A DNA stretch of 64,000 bases from Nesterenkonia sandarakina. Lineage in GTDB: Bacteria; Actinomycetota; Actinomycetes; Actinomycetales; Micrococcaceae. Below the pieces are notes generated by a model. It saw only the letters and a program-made list of their open reading frames with translations. It was not told the DNA's origin and made no database searches. The stretch lies in the NCBI RefSeq assembly GCF_003003175.1, contig NZ_PVTY01000012.1, positions 55,354 to 119,353 on the forward strand, written 5' to 3'. Position 1 is the stretch's first letter, and each line of letters opens with the position of its first letter. The translations under genes were made by a program, and so were the position numbers. Below, in pieces: positions 11,903 through 22,630 of the stretch.

Positions 11903-12578
11903 CGAGGCGCGACGGCTCCTGGAGCAGGAGCTCAGCGATCCGCGCTACCAGCGCGACGCCACCGGCCCGCTGCGCGAGGCCGCGGAACGGTTCTTCGGCT
12001 GGCTCGACCAGCTGAGCCTGAACCTGGGACCGGTGAACCTGCCCATGGGCCCGGTGCTGCTGCTGATCCTGCTGCTCGCCGCGGTGATCCTGTGCATCGT
12101 GCTGGTCCGGCCCCGGCTGCAGCGCGGCACCGACCCGGAGGACCTGCTCACCAGCCCGGCCGACATCACCGCTGATCAGATGCGCCAGCGCGCGGAATCC
12201 CACGCCCAGACCGGACGCTTCGACGAGGCCTGCCGGGAGCTCTTCCGCGCGGTGATCCGCGCCGCCGAGGAGCGTCGGGAGCTCGCAAAGCAGGCCGGAC
12301 GCACGGCCACCGAGGCCGGGGCGTCGCTGGCCCGGGCCCATCCCGCTCAGGCGCGGGCCGCCGTGCACGCCGCGGAGCTGTTCAACTACTCCCGGTACGG
12401 CGGCGGGTCCCTGCAGCGCGCCGACTACGACACCCTGCTCACCCTGGACGCGCGGCTGCAGTCCGCGCAGCCCGAGACTGCGCACCCCGAGACTCTGCTG
12501 CACGATGACTCCCACCCTGAGGGTGAGCTGCCGCGGCAGGACTCCGGGATCCAGCCGGGTCAGGGGGTGCCCCGGTGA
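11886..12578 (+). CDS. DUF4129 domain protein
   Basis: A 230-residue protein with one transmembrane helix (about residues 55-76), preceded by an EARRLLEQELSDPRYQ amphipathic segment. A cytoplasmic DUF4129-type helical region contains the FNYSRYGGGSL motif. DUF4129 proteins accompany MoxR AAA ATPases and DUF58 proteins and are thought to form a membrane-associated chaperone-like assembly. The GTG start overlaps the preceding gene by 17 bases, and its TGA overlaps the next GTG start, which argues for translational coupling. Confidence 0.82.
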   Translation: MQPEPDEARRLLEQELSDPRYQRDATGPLREAAERFFGWLDQLSLNLGPVNLPMGPVLLLILLLAAVILCIVLVRPRLQRGTDPEDLLTSPADITADQMRQRAESHAQTGRFDEACRELFRAVIRAAEERRELAKQAGRTATEAGASLARAHPAQARAAVHAAELFNYSRYGGGSLQRADYDTLLTLDARLQSAQPETAHPETLLHDDSHPEGELPRQDSGIQPGQGVPR

Positions 12579-13826
12579 CGACGACGGCGACGCTCGGCTC
12601 CACGCTGCGCAGCGGCTTCCAGCGGTGGCAGTTCTGGCTGCTCCTGCTGGTCCTGGGGCTGCTCTCCATCGCGCTGGTCCAGGCGCTCAGAGACGAGGAC
12701 ATGGACCGGTTCGGCCTGGAGAACACCTCGCTGGACGGCTACGCGGCAGTGGCCGAGGTGCTCTCGGACAACGAGGTCGAGATCCACCAGGCACCCTCGG
12801 CAGAGATCGCCCGGGAGCTGCTGAGCGAGCACCCCGAGGCCCCGCTGGTGGTCCTCTCCACCGGGGACGTCCCTGATGACGCCTTCATCGAGCGGCTGCG
12901 CGACCGCGGGGATCGGTCGGTGCTGCTGCTCAGCGAGGGTCCCGAGCTGCTCAGCGCGGTGCACCCGGAGGGACCGGAGCTCTACGCCGGAGCACACCCC
13001 GACGGCGGATCCGGCTCCGCGCTCGAGGCGGGCGCCCAGTGCCCGGTCGACGCCGCGGTGAACGCCGGCACGGTCCAGGCCCCCGGGGCGCTGTTCTCCA
13101 GCGATGAGCCGGGCTGCTTCACCGGATTCTCCGACGACGCCGGGGACGCGCAGCTGCTCATCGAGACCGACGCCGGCGTGTTCTTCGGAGCACCCGCGGC
13201 GTTCACCAATCAGAACATCAGCGACGCCGGGAACGCGGCGCTGGCACTGTGGCTCCTCGGCGCCGAGGACGACCTCATCTGGTACACCCCGATGGGCCTG
13301 GACACCCTGGAGGATCAGCAGTGGGCCTCCCCCATGGACTTCCTCCCCGGCTGGGTGATCCCGCTGGCCTGGTGGCTGCTGCTCTGCGTGCTGGTGATGA
13401 TGCTGGTGCTCGGGCGACGTCCCGGTCCGGTGGTCGGCGAGCCGCTGCCGGTTCAGGTGCCCGCGGCCGAGACCGCCGAGGGGCGCGGTCGGATGTATCA
13501 GAGCGCCAATGCGGTGGCCGCCTCCGCGCAGACCCTGCGCAGCGCGCACCTGATCCGGCTCTCCCGGCTGCTTCGCCTCGGCGCGGCACCGCGGGAGGCC
13601 AGCATCATCGACGCCGCCGCCCGGCAGGTGCGCCGCGACCCGACCCAGCTGGCCGAGCTGCTCGCCCGGCGGCCACGCAGCAACTCAGACCTGGTCGCCT
13701 ACGCCCAGGCGCTGGCGCAGCTCGAAGATGAGGTCCAGCGCGCCGCGCTGAACCATCACCCCAGCGGCCGCCACGCCAACCCAGACCCCACACACCTGAA
13801 CCACCAGCAAGGGAAGAACACCAGCA

Positions 13827-13834
<8 letters not shown>
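12575..13834 (+). CDS. DUF4350 domain membrane protein
   Basis: A 419-residue protein with an N-terminal transmembrane helix (about residues 20-40), an extracytoplasmic DUF4350 domain resembling the glutamine-amidotransferase-like fold, a second helix near residues 260-285 (GWVIPLAWWLLLCVLVMM) and a cytoplasmic helical tail. It starts at a GTG overlapping the DUF4129 stop by four bases and ends eight bases into the moxR-like gene. It therefore belongs to the same MoxR/DUF58/DUF4129 cluster. No enzymatic activity can be assigned. Confidence 0.8.
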
Positions 13835-14855
<1,021 letters not shown>

Positions 14856-14865
14856 GCGGCGCCCG

Positions 14866-16236
14866 ATGGTCCTGACCCGACGATTCCTGTACCTGGCGCT
14901 GGGACTCAGCGCCGTCGTCGTCGTGTTCCCGGCCCAGGCGACGCTGCTGGTCTGCGCGCTGCTGCTGGTGCTGATCGCCGGGACCGACATGGTCCTCGCC
15001 GGCTCGCCGCGCAGCCTCCGGGTCGAACGTGTGCCCACCACCCCGGTGCGGCTGGGCCAGGCGACGACGGCGAGCACCACCATCACGCACACCGGGTCCC
15101 GCCGGCTGCACGGGCAGGTCAAGGACGGCTGGCAGCCCTCGGCGGGGGCGCGCCGGCAGATCAGTCCGCTCGAGCTGGGGCCCGGCCGCCCGGCGGGCAG
15201 AGGACCAGCGGGCGCCAGGTCGGCTGTTCCCAGGCCGGGCGCCCAGCTGGCCACCGCTCGGATCGAGACCAGGCTGCGACCCACCCGCCGCGGCGACCTG
15301 CACAGCGAGCATCTCAGCGTGCGCTCGATCGGCCCGCTGGGTCTGGCCGGGCGTCAGGTGACCCACCGGGTGCAGCATGCGCAGCGGGTGCTGCCGCCGT
15401 TCCATTCGCGCCGACACCTGCCCTCGAAGCTGCAGCGGCTGCGCGAGCTCGACGGCGCGACCGCCGTCCAGATCCGCGGGGCCGGGCACGAGTTCGACTC
15501 GCTGCGCGACTATGTGCGCGGCGATGATGTGCGCTCCATCGACTGGCGCGCCACCGCCCGGCGGCAGTCCTCCCAGGGCCAGCACCTGGTGGTGCGCACC
15601 TGGCGGCCCGAGCGCGACCGCAGGGTGATCCTCGCCCTGGACTCCTCCCGCACCTCGGCGGTGCGGATCGAGGATGAGCCGCGGCTGGACTCCGGGATGG
15701 AGGCCGCGCTGCTGCTCGGCGCGCTGGCGGCCGGCGCAGGGGATCGAGTGGACTACTTCTCCTTCGATCGCGCGCTCAGCTCGCAGGCCCGGTCTGGAAT
15801 GCGCGGGGATCTGCTGCACCAGATGGCCGAGGCCATGGCCACGGTGGCACCTCGCCTGGTCGAGGCCGACTTCTCTCAGCTGCCCGGTCAGATCCGGGCC
15901 ATCAGCTCCCAGCGCAGCCTGTTGGTGGTGCTGACCTCGCTGGACTCCGGATCCCTCGAGGAGGGCCTGCTTCCGGTGCTGCCGGCGCTGACCGAGCGCC
16001 ACCTGGTGGTGCTCGCCGCGGTGCGCGACCCGGAGCTGGATCGGCGAGCGCGTGCCCGGGAGAGCGCCGGGGAGGTCTACCGGGCCGCCGCGGCCGAGCG
16101 GGCGCTGATCGAGAAGGAGGCGCTGCGACGCCAGCTGGCGTCGCTCGGGGTCGAGGTCGTGGAGGCCACGCCGCACCAGCTGCCCCCGCAGCTCGCCGAC
16201 ACCTATATCCGGCTCAAGGCCTCCGGACGGCTCTGA
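14866..16236 (+). CDS. DUF58 domain protein
   Basis: A 456-residue protein with two N-terminal hydrophobic stretches (about residues 5-45) and a large cytoplasmic region. The DUF58 signature is GHEFDSLRDYVRGDDVRSID followed by WRATARR, at about residues 205-232. The following half has a vWA-like pattern beginning VILALDSSRTSAV, although the MIDAS motif is not canonical. DUF58/vWA proteins are typical partners of MoxR ATPases. It is the last gene of the operon begun at 10691. Confidence 0.88.
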   Translation: MVLTRRFLYLALGLSAVVVVFPAQATLLVCALLLVLIAGTDMVLAGSPRSLRVERVPTTPVRLGQATTASTTITHTGSRRLHGQVKDGWQPSAGARRQISPLELGPGRPAGRGPAGARSAVPRPGAQLATARIETRLRPTRRGDLHSEHLSVRSIGPLGLAGRQVTHRVQHAQRVLPPFHSRRHLPSKLQRLRELDGATAVQIRGAGHEFDSLRDYVRGDDVRSIDWRATARRQSSQGQHLVVRTWRPERDRRVILALDSSRTSAVRIEDEPRLDSGMEAALLLGALAAGAGDRVDYFSFDRALSSQARSGMRGDLLHQMAEAMATVAPRLVEADFSQLPGQIRAISSQRSLLVVLTSLDSGSLEEGLLPVLPALTERHLVVLAAVRDPELDRRARARESAGEVYRAAAAERALIEKEALRRQLASLGVEVVEATPHQLPPQLADTYIRLKASGRL

Positions 16237-16389
16237 CAAGGGCTCCGGGCCCGCAGCGGCGCCCGGCGAACCCCGCGCTGACCGGCGGGAATGCATCCAC
16301 CCCCCGGATTGCTGAATACTGGGCAGCAGCACCAGCTTCGGCGCGCCCGCGCGGAGCAGACCAGCAACTGAAGAACCGGGAAGAGATTC

Positions 16390-17544
16390 ATGAAGGTATT
16401 GGCAGCCATGTCCGGCGGGGTGGACTCCGCCGTGGCCGCAGCCCGCGCCGTCGACGCCGGCCACGAAGTCGTCGGAGTGCACCTCGCGCTGAGCCGGATG
16501 CCCGGCACGCTGCGGACCGGCTCCCGCGGCTGCTGCACCATCGAGGACTCCTCCGACGCCTGGCGCGCCTGTGAGAAGCTCGGCATCCCGTTCTACGTCT
16601 GGGACTTCTCCGAACGCTTCAAGGCCGACGTGGTGGACGACTTCATCAGCGAATACGCCGCCGGGCGGACCCCGAACCCCTGCATGCGATGCAACGAGAA
16701 GATCAAGTTCGAGGCGCTGCTGGACAAGGCGATCGCGCTGGGCTTCGACGCCGTGGCCACGGGTCACTACGCCAAGGTCTTCCGCGACGCCGAGGGCAGC
16801 CCGGAGCTCCACCGCGCCGCCACCTGGACCAAGGACCAGTCCTATGTGCTCGGGGTGCTCACCACCGAGCAGCTCGAGCACTGCATCTTCCCGCTGGGCG
16901 AGACCCCGTCGAAGGACCTGGTCCGCGCCGAGGCCGCCGAGCGCGGACTCTCGGTGGCGAAGAAGCCGGACTCCCACGACATCTGCTTCATCCCCGACGG
17001 GGACACCCGCGGCTGGCTGGCCGAGCAGATCGAGCTGCGCAACGGCCCGATCCTGGACGCCGAGGGCGCGAAGATCGGGGAGCATGAGGGCTCCGAGGCC
17101 TACACCGTGGGCCAGCGCCGCGGACTCAAGCTCGGCCACCCCGCCCCGGACGGCAAGCCCCGCTTCGTGCTGGAGATCCGGCCGAAGGACAACACCGTCG
17201 TCGCCGGACCGCGGGAGCTGCTCGAGATCGACCGGCTCACCGGCATCCGGCTCTCCTGGGCCGGAAGCCCGGTGCCCGAGGCCGCCACCGGTGAGTGGTT
17301 CTCCCTCGACCTGCAGATCCGCGCGCATGCCGACCCGGTGCCCGCCCGCGCCAGGGTCGAGGCCGAGCACCCCGAGACCGACGACGGCGCACCCCGGCTG
17401 ATGGTGGAGCTCGACGAGGCGCTCCAGGGCGTCGCCCCCGGACAGACCGCCGTGATGTACCAGGGCACCCGGGTGCTGGGCCAGGCCACGATCGACACCG
17501 CGCGGTCGAAGAACTACCAGCCGGTGGCCTCGGCGGCCCAGTAG
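16390..17544 (+). CDS. mnmA: tRNA-specific 2-thiouridylase MnmA
   Basis: Catalyses ATP-dependent 2-thiolation of the wobble uridine in tRNA-Lys, -Glu and -Gln. The 384-residue product has the PP-loop [15 protein letters not shown] at its N-terminus, the first catalytic cysteine in [14 protein letters not shown] and the second in [11 protein letters not shown], and a C-terminal beta-barrel. AAGAGAT-type ribosome site precedes the ATG. A cysteine desulfurase gene that could supply the sulfur lies 2 kb downstream on the other strand. Chorismate mutase follows ten bases after the stop. Confidence 0.96.
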   Translation: MKVLAAMSGGVDSAVAAARAVDAGHEVVGVHLALSRMPGTLRTGSRGCCTIEDSSDAWRACEKLGIPFYVWDFSERFKADVVDDFISEYAAGRTPNPCMRCNEKIKFEALLDKAIALGFDAVATGHYAKVFRDAEGSPELHRAATWTKDQSYVLGVLTTEQLEHCIFPLGETPSKDLVRAEAAERGLSVAKKPDSHDICFIPDGDTRGWLAEQIELRNGPILDAEGAKIGEHEGSEAYTVGQRRGLKLGHPAPDGKPRFVLEIRPKDNTVVAGPRELLEIDRLTGIRLSWAGSPVPEAATGEWFSLDLQIRAHADPVPARARVEAEHPETDDGAPRLMVELDEALQGVAPGQTAVMYQGTRVLGQATIDTARSKNYQPVASAAQ

Positions 17545-17553
17545 GCTGGGGGC

Positions 17554-17946
17554 ATGAGCACTGATCCCCGCGCCGGTGAGGCCGGCACCCAGGTTGAGCC
17601 CGAGGTCCTCGAAGAGCTGCTGTCCATGCGGGCCAGCATCGACAACATCGACGCGACCCTGGTCTACCTGCTGGCCGAGCGGTTCAAGGCCACCCAGCGC
17701 GTCGGGGTGCTCAAGGCCAAGCATCAGCTCCCGGCGGCCGATCCCGCTCGCGAGAAGAACCAGATCTCCCGGCTCAAGCGGCTGGCCCATGAGGCGCAGC
17801 TCGACCCGGAGTTCGCCGAGAAGTTCCTGAACTTCATCATCGAAGAGGTCATCCGCCACCACGAGGCGATCTCCGCATCCTCGGGCGCGACGGGCCAGCC
17901 CGGGCCCGCCCGCGCCGGATCCTCCGACGATCCGACCGCTCGCTGA
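17554..17946 (+). CDS. Chorismate mutase (AroQ type)
   Basis: A 130-residue all-helical AroQ chorismate mutase, converting chorismate to prephenate. Visible AroQ features are MRASIDNIDATLVYLLAERF (helix 1), KATQRVGVLKAKH (catalytic Arg/Lys region), ADPAREKNQISRLKRLA and FLNFIIEEVIRHHE. The length and lack of a signal peptide fit a cytosolic single-domain enzyme. The start lies 10 bases after mnmA and its stop overlaps the next ATG by one base, so it appears co-transcribed with both. Confidence 0.92.
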   Translation: MSTDPRAGEAGTQVEPEVLEELLSMRASIDNIDATLVYLLAERFKATQRVGVLKAKHQLPAADPAREKNQISRLKRLAHEAQLDPEFAEKFLNFIIEEVIRHHEAISASSGATGQPGPARAGSSDDPTAR

Positions 17947-19082
17947 TGCCGCTGCGCTCCGCCGCACCAGGGGTGATGCCCGGGACGAGTCTTCTGCGCA
18001 GCGCCGAGCTCCAGGCCGCCGAGCTGCCGGCACCACACCTGCCCGGACTGCCCGAGCTCCCCGGACGCGGACTGCACTCGCAGCTGCTGGCCCGCAGCCT
18101 CGCCCAGCTCTCCGAGCTCTCCGCCGAACTGACCTCCTACGGCTGGCGGATCACCCAGCGCCCCGGAGCCGATGATCAGCGCGCCCGCGGCTGGCTGCGC
18201 TCGGATGTCGACACCCTCGCCGACGTCCGCGGGCAGCGCCGTGAGTCGGGCCTGGACACCGACCACGACGGGCTCGGCGCTCCCCTGGTGCTCGAGCTGC
18301 TGGGGCCGATCAGCCTCATGGCGGGCCTGGCGCTGCACTCCGGGGAAAAGGTGCTCACCGACCACGGGGCACGCCGCGACCTCGCAGCCTCCTTGGCCAC
18401 CGGGGCCGCCGAGCACCTGAGCCACGTGCGGCGGGCGGCCGCGCCGTCGTCGTCGACGGTGATCCTCAGCGAACCTGACTACATCCGCGCCCGCGGGGGC
18501 CTGATCCCCACCGTCAGCGGCTACCGGACGATCCGCGCGCTGGATCGCGAGGAGGCCCGCGGCCACCTCGGCCTCATGATCGAGACGCTGGAACGCTCCG
18601 GGGTGGATGAGATCCTGCTGGACCTCGGCGGCAGCGTGGAGTCCGAACACGTGCAGGACTTCCGGGCGGCGCAGGGCCCGAAGGCCAACGGCTTCGCGGT
18701 GGATCTGACCACCATGCAGGCACCCGAGTGGGAGCGCACCGCAGAACTGGTGGAATCCGGGGCGACCATGCTCGCCTCCACGCTGACCTCGCCCGAGACC
18801 GCTGCAGCTGCGCGGCCGGCCTCCCGGGACGCCGCCCGCCGCGGAGTGACGCAGCTCCCCCAGGTCAGCGACCTCGCTCGACGCCTGCGCGGGCCCTGGG
18901 ACCGGCTCGGGATGCCGTTGGACAGCCTGGAGAACTTCATCCTGGTCGGTTCCGCTGACCGCCACCGGACGGAACCGGACCGCTCGCAGTTCGCCGCGCT
19001 GACCGAACCCGCCGCGATGCGCGTGCTCACCCGCGTGCGCGACACCGCCGAGGCGCTGCGCGACCAGATCCGCGAAGCCTGA
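17946..19082 (+). CDS. MetE-fold protein lacking zinc ligands
   Basis: A 378-residue protein resembling the short actinobacterial proteins annotated as cobalamin-independent methionine synthase (Rv3015c type): GTSLL near the N-terminus, LVLELLGPISLMAGLALHSG and the closing (beta-alpha)8-like segments. The translated sequence contains no cysteine at all, so the Cys-based zinc site of true MetE cannot form. It is also half the length of MetE. Methionine synthesis is therefore unlikely and its role is unknown. The ATG overlaps the chorismate mutase stop by one base. Confidence 0.72.
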   Translation: MPLRSAAPGVMPGTSLLRSAELQAAELPAPHLPGLPELPGRGLHSQLLARSLAQLSELSAELTSYGWRITQRPGADDQRARGWLRSDVDTLADVRGQRRESGLDTDHDGLGAPLVLELLGPISLMAGLALHSGEKVLTDHGARRDLAASLATGAAEHLSHVRRAAAPSSSTVILSEPDYIRARGGLIPTVSGYRTIRALDREEARGHLGLMIETLERSGVDEILLDLGGSVESEHVQDFRAAQGPKANGFAVDLTTMQAPEWERTAELVESGATMLASTLTSPETAAAARPASRDAARRGVTQLPQVSDLARRLRGPWDRLGMPLDSLENFILVGSADRHRTEPDRSQFAALTEPAAMRVLTRVRDTAEALRDQIREA

Positions 19083-19265
19083 GCGGGCCTCCCCCGCCCT
19101 TCCGGCTCTGCACCCGCCCCCTTCCCTCCATGGGGCACTGTGCGGTGGCATGGGCACCTCGGCGAAGCGCTGTTCCGCCACAGACCGCCCACTGGGTGCG
19201 CTCCGCACCCGAACGGGCGGGCTCTGCGCCCGGAGCATCGAGTTCAGCACCTGAAAGAGGCCCCC

Positions 19266-19679
19266 ATGGAACAACGCATCTCACTGATCACCCTCGCCGT
19301 CGCAGATCTGCGCGCGACCCGCCGCTTCTACGTCGACGGCCTCGGCTGGGCGCCAAGTGTGGAGGCCCCCGGGGTGCTGATGCTGCGCGCCGGGGAGCAC
19401 CTGCTGCTCTCGCTCTGGGATCGCGGCGAGTTTGAGGCCGAGGTGGCCCCGATCATGACCGGCCCGGGGGTCGCGCCGCTGACCCTGGCACATAACGTGA
19501 CCACGGACCAGCAGGTCGATGAGGTGCTGGATCAGGCGCGCGACGCCGGCGCGACCGCCGTCCAGCCCACCGAGCGGCGGGAATGGGGCGGCTACAGCAG
19601 ATACTTCGCCGATCCCGACGGGTTCCGCTGGGAGACCGCCTGCGCGCCGGGCGAGGTCAACGACATCGTCCTGCCCTGA
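19266..19679 (+). CDS. VOC/glyoxalase-fold protein
   Basis: A 137-residue vicinal-oxygen-chelate superfamily protein with two beta-alpha-beta-beta-beta modules: ISLITLAVADLRATRRFYVD at the start and GYSRYFADPDGFRWE near the end, the latter typical of glyoxalase/bleomycin-resistance proteins. I use the ATG at 19266 with AAAGAGG upstream; the longer in-frame extension has no support. Substrate cannot be predicted from sequence. It converges on the cysteine desulfurase gene, with only 21 bases between the stops. Confidence 0.85.
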   Translation: MEQRISLITLAVADLRATRRFYVDGLGWAPSVEAPGVLMLRAGEHLLLSLWDRGEFEAEVAPIMTGPGVAPLTLAHNVTTDQQVDEVLDQARDAGATAVQPTERREWGGYSRYFADPDGFRWETACAPGEVNDIVLP

Positions 19680-19700
19680 CCGAGACCCTCCCCCGCCTGC

Positions 19701-20942
19701 TCAGCGTCGGGCGGCGGCCATCCCGGCGCTGCGGGCCTGGGCGATCACCGCGGGCAGCGCGGCGGCCAGGGCGGCGACGTCGCGCTCCGTGGTCGTCCAG
19801 CCGAGGGTGAAGCGCTGGGCGCCGCGGGACTGTTCCTCGCTGAGACCCATCGCGAGCAGCACGTGGGACGGGCGAGGGACCCCGGCGGTGCAGGCCGAGC
19901 CGGTGGCGGTGTCGAACCCGGCCATGTCCAGCATGAACAGCAGCGAATCGCCCTCGGCGTCGTCCACGGTGATGTGCAGGTTGTTCGGCAGCCGCAGCTC
20001 GGGGTGCGTGCGCGGGTCCGGTCCGCGCAGCGTCACACCCTCAAGTCCGACGACGGCGTCCAGCAGCTGATCGCGCAGTCCCGCCAGGCGCTGGGCCTCC
20101 TTCGCCTGGGAGGCGACCAGCTCCTCGGCCACGGCGGCGAAGGAGCAGATCCCGGCGACGTCGAGGGTGCCGGAGCGGATGTCGCGTTCCTGGCCCCCGC
20201 CGTGCAGCACCGGGGTCAGCGTGATGTCCCGGCGGACCAGCAGCGCGCCGACGCCGACCGGGGCGCCGATCTTGTGCCCGCTGATCGCGAGCGTCGCCGC
20301 GCCGGAGTCGCGGAAGCTCATCGGGGCCGATCCTGCGGGCAGCGAGCCGAAGGCCTGGACCGCGTCGGTGTGCAGCGGCACGCCGTAGCGGGCGCAGAGC
20401 TCGCCGATCTGGGCCACCGGCTGGATCGCGCCGGTCTCGTTGTTGGCCCACATCACGGTGACCAGGGCCACCGAGTCCGCGGACGCGGCCAGGGTCGCCT
20501 CCAGCGCGGCCAGGTCCACGATCCCGCAGCCGTCGACGGCGATGATCCCCAGCTCGGCGTCCTCGTGGGCCTCGAGCCATTCGGCGGTCTCGAGCACCGC
20601 GTGGTGTTCGATCCCGGGCAGCAGGATCCGACGCCGGGCCTGATCCTCGGCGCGACGCTGCCAGTAGAGCCCCTTGACCGCGAGGTTGTCCGCCTCGGTC
20701 CCGCCTGAGGTGAAGATCACCTCGGAGGAATGGGCTCCTGCGGCGCGGGCGAGCTGCTCCCGGGCAGAGTCCACAGCCAGCCGGGCGCGGCGGCCGGAGC
20801 CGTGCAGCGACGAGGGGTTCGACAGGGCGGGCATCACCTCGGTCAGCACACGCATGGCGGTGGGCTTGATCGGAGTGGTGGCGGCGTGGTCGAAATAGGA
20901 TCCGCCGGGCAGGGGGTCGGGTGCAGATGACATCGTGTCCAC
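19701..20942 (-). CDS. Cysteine desulfurase (NifS/IscS family)
   Basis: PLP enzyme that moves sulfur from cysteine to an active-site cysteine persulfide. The 413-residue product shows YFDHAATTPIKPTAMRVL, FTSGGTEADNLAVKG, the PLP-binding lysine in LAISGHKIGAPVGVGAL and the probable catalytic cysteine in TATGSACTAGVPRPSHVL. The start could be GTG at 20942 or, three codons later, the ATG at 20933. It is divergent from the J-domain gene with a very short intergenic space. Proximity to mnmA suggests it supplies sulfur for tRNA thiolation. Confidence 0.92.
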   Translation of the reverse strand: MDTMSSAPDPLPGGSYFDHAATTPIKPTAMRVLTEVMPALSNPSSLHGSGRRARLAVDSAREQLARAAGAHSSEVIFTSGGTEADNLAVKGLYWQRRAEDQARRRILLPGIEHHAVLETAEWLEAHEDAELGIIAVDGCGIVDLAALEATLAASADSVALVTVMWANNETGAIQPVAQIGELCARYGVPLHTDAVQAFGSLPAGSAPMSFRDSGAATLAISGHKIGAPVGVGALLVRRDITLTPVLHGGGQERDIRSGTLDVAGICSFAAVAEELVASQAKEAQRLAGLRDQLLDAVVGLEGVTLRGPDPRTHPELRLPNNLHITVDDAEGDSLLFMLDMAGFDTATGSACTAGVPRPSHVLLAMGLSEEQSRGAQRFTLGWTTTERDVAALAAALPAVIAQARSAGMAAARR

Positions 20943-20976
20943 GATTGTACGCTTTTGGGACTATCGTGAATCCTCG

Positions 20977-22014
20977 ATGAGCAGTGACTCCGGAGATCTC
21001 TACAGCGTGCTGGGCATCGGCCCCGATGCCGATGCCCAGGCCGTCCGCGCGGCCTACCGCAAGCAGGCCCGACGCGCCCACCCCGACGCCGGCGGCACCG
21101 CCGAGGCCTTCCACCAGGTGCAGTCCGCCTGGGAGGTCCTCGGCGATGAGGCCGCCCGGGCCGCCTACGACCGCAGGCTGCGCCAGCCGCAGCGCCCAGA
21201 CACCGAGGACGACGCCCCGAGCGCCGGCCCCACCTATGGGCGCGGCGGCTCGGCTGCGGCGTTCCGGACCACCGCCTCGGGCAGCACCTCGGCGCGCTCC
21301 TGGAGCGCGGACTCTGCCCGATCACCGTCCGGGACCGCCCACCTGGCGCCGGTGTACCTCCCGGACCTCTCCGAGCCGGAGCCGCTCTCGCTGCCGCTGA
21401 CCAGTCAGCGCAGCCATGGCCGCTTCGCCGCGCGTGGCCTCTTCGGCGGTGGCCGCACGCGCCGCGCCGAGCGGATGGCGGGCCTGCTGGAGAAGCATGT
21501 GCTGGCCGAGCTGCCCACCGCGCGACTCTTCAACGCGGTCGCCATCGAACCTGCAGCCAAGGATCGACGTGGAGCGAGCCGGCCCCCGCGCGGCCCGGCC
21601 GTCGACCATGTCCTGGTCTGCGGCGACACCCTGGTCGTGGTCACCTCCCTCGAGGTGCCTGCCGCGGCCGCGTCCTGGGACGGGCGGCGGCTCCACGCCG
21701 CGGGCCGATCACTCACCCTGCCCGACCTCGCGGGAGAGTCCCGGCTGCTGCGGGCCACCCTGGAGGCCGGGATGCGCGAGACCGGACGCGAGACCAGCCT
21801 CAACCTGGGTCAGCAGATCGTGCTGCTCTCCCCCGACGGCGGCATGCAGAGCCCCGTGGTCGAGTCCCGCGGCGGCGCCGGACGCGCTCCACTGGCCCCG
21901 GCGCGCGCCTTCCGCAGCATCCGTGAACAGCTCGCCGCCTCCGCGCAGGCCAACGTGATCGACCGGCACCTGCTCGCCGCGCTGCGCAGGCAGCTGCAGA
22001 ACCCGCTGGAGTGA
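20977..22014 (+). CDS. J-domain protein with NERD-like C-terminal region
   Basis: A 345-residue protein. Residues 1-65 form a J-domain: LYSVLGIGPDADAQAVRAAY and the HPD tripeptide in RRAHPDAGG. An Ala/Ser-rich linker follows. From about residue 165, HVLAELPTARLFNAVAIEP and VDHVLVCGDTLVVVTSLEVP recall the NERD nuclease-related fold, but the usual catalytic Lys after the strand is replaced. I start at the ATG at 20977; the 14-residue extension is unlikely. It probably recruits DnaK to an unknown client or to DNA. It is divergent from the cysteine desulfurase. Confidence 0.75.
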   Translation: MSSDSGDLYSVLGIGPDADAQAVRAAYRKQARRAHPDAGGTAEAFHQVQSAWEVLGDEAARAAYDRRLRQPQRPDTEDDAPSAGPTYGRGGSAAAFRTTASGSTSARSWSADSARSPSGTAHLAPVYLPDLSEPEPLSLPLTSQRSHGRFAARGLFGGGRTRRAERMAGLLEKHVLAELPTARLFNAVAIEPAAKDRRGASRPPRGPAVDHVLVCGDTLVVVTSLEVPAAAASWDGRRLHAAGRSLTLPDLAGESRLLRATLEAGMRETGRETSLNLGQQIVLLSPDGGMQSPVVESRGGAGRAPLAPARAFRSIREQLAASAQANVIDRHLLAALRRQLQNPLE

Positions 22015-22089
22015 CGCGTGGCCGCCGCAGTGCGCGCCTGACCTCGAGCACTCGCCTCGCCCAGCCTCTGACGTCCGGGCGCCGGTAGG

Positions 22090-22572
22090 ATGACCGGCGT
22101 GAAGAATCCGATACGCGTCCTGGTGGACCAGCCCGAGATCCCCGGCAACACCGGCAACCTGATCCGGCTGGCCGCCGTCACCGGGGTGGAGCTGCATCTC
22201 GCGGAGCCGCTGGGCTTCGACTTCGCCGACGCGAAGCTGCGCCGCGCCGGTCTGGACTATCACGATCTGGCCGTGATGACCGTGCACCCCAGCCTGGAGG
22301 CCGCCTACGCGGCGCTGGTCCCGGAGCGGATCTTCGCCTTCACCGGCGAGGGCACCGTCGGGCATACCTCGATCACCTACCGCGGCGGCGATGTGCTGCT
22401 CTTCGGCCGCGAATCCACCGGGCTCGACGACGCGGTCAAGGCCGACCCGCGCATCACCGAGCGGGTCCGGATTCCGATGCTCGCCTCCCGTCGATCGCTG
22501 AACCTGGCGAACTCCGTCTCGATCGCCGTCTACGAAGCCTGGCGTCAGGACGGTTTCACCGGGGCTGTCTGA
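22090..22572 (+). CDS. trmL: tRNA (cytidine/uridine-2'-O)-methyltransferase, TrmL type
   Basis: A 160-residue SPOUT methyltransferase that methylates the 2'-OH at wobble position 34 of tRNA-Leu. The three SPOUT motifs are visible: VLVDQPEIPGNTGNLIRLAA, LLFGRESTGLDDAV and RIPMLASRRSLNLANSVSIA, the last two forming the trefoil knot for SAM. The short length without an N-terminal extension is typical of TrmL. The GTG three codons in has a slightly better placed AGGATGA and may be the true start. Confidence 0.93.
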   Translation: MTGVKNPIRVLVDQPEIPGNTGNLIRLAAVTGVELHLAEPLGFDFADAKLRRAGLDYHDLAVMTVHPSLEAAYAALVPERIFAFTGEGTVGHTSITYRGGDVLLFGRESTGLDDAVKADPRITERVRIPMLASRRSLNLANSVSIAVYEAWRQDGFTGAV

Positions 22573-22630
22573 GCCTCAGGAGGGTGTTGGTGACGCTGGA
22601 GCGCCCCGAGGATCGCTACACTCACCAACC

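Noticed and set aside
19083..19265. GC-rich self-complementary stretches upstream of the VOC gene considered as a terminator or riboswitch
   Set aside because: No clear symmetric stem with tail and no recognisable riboswitch consensus; high G+C alone gives weak pairings.
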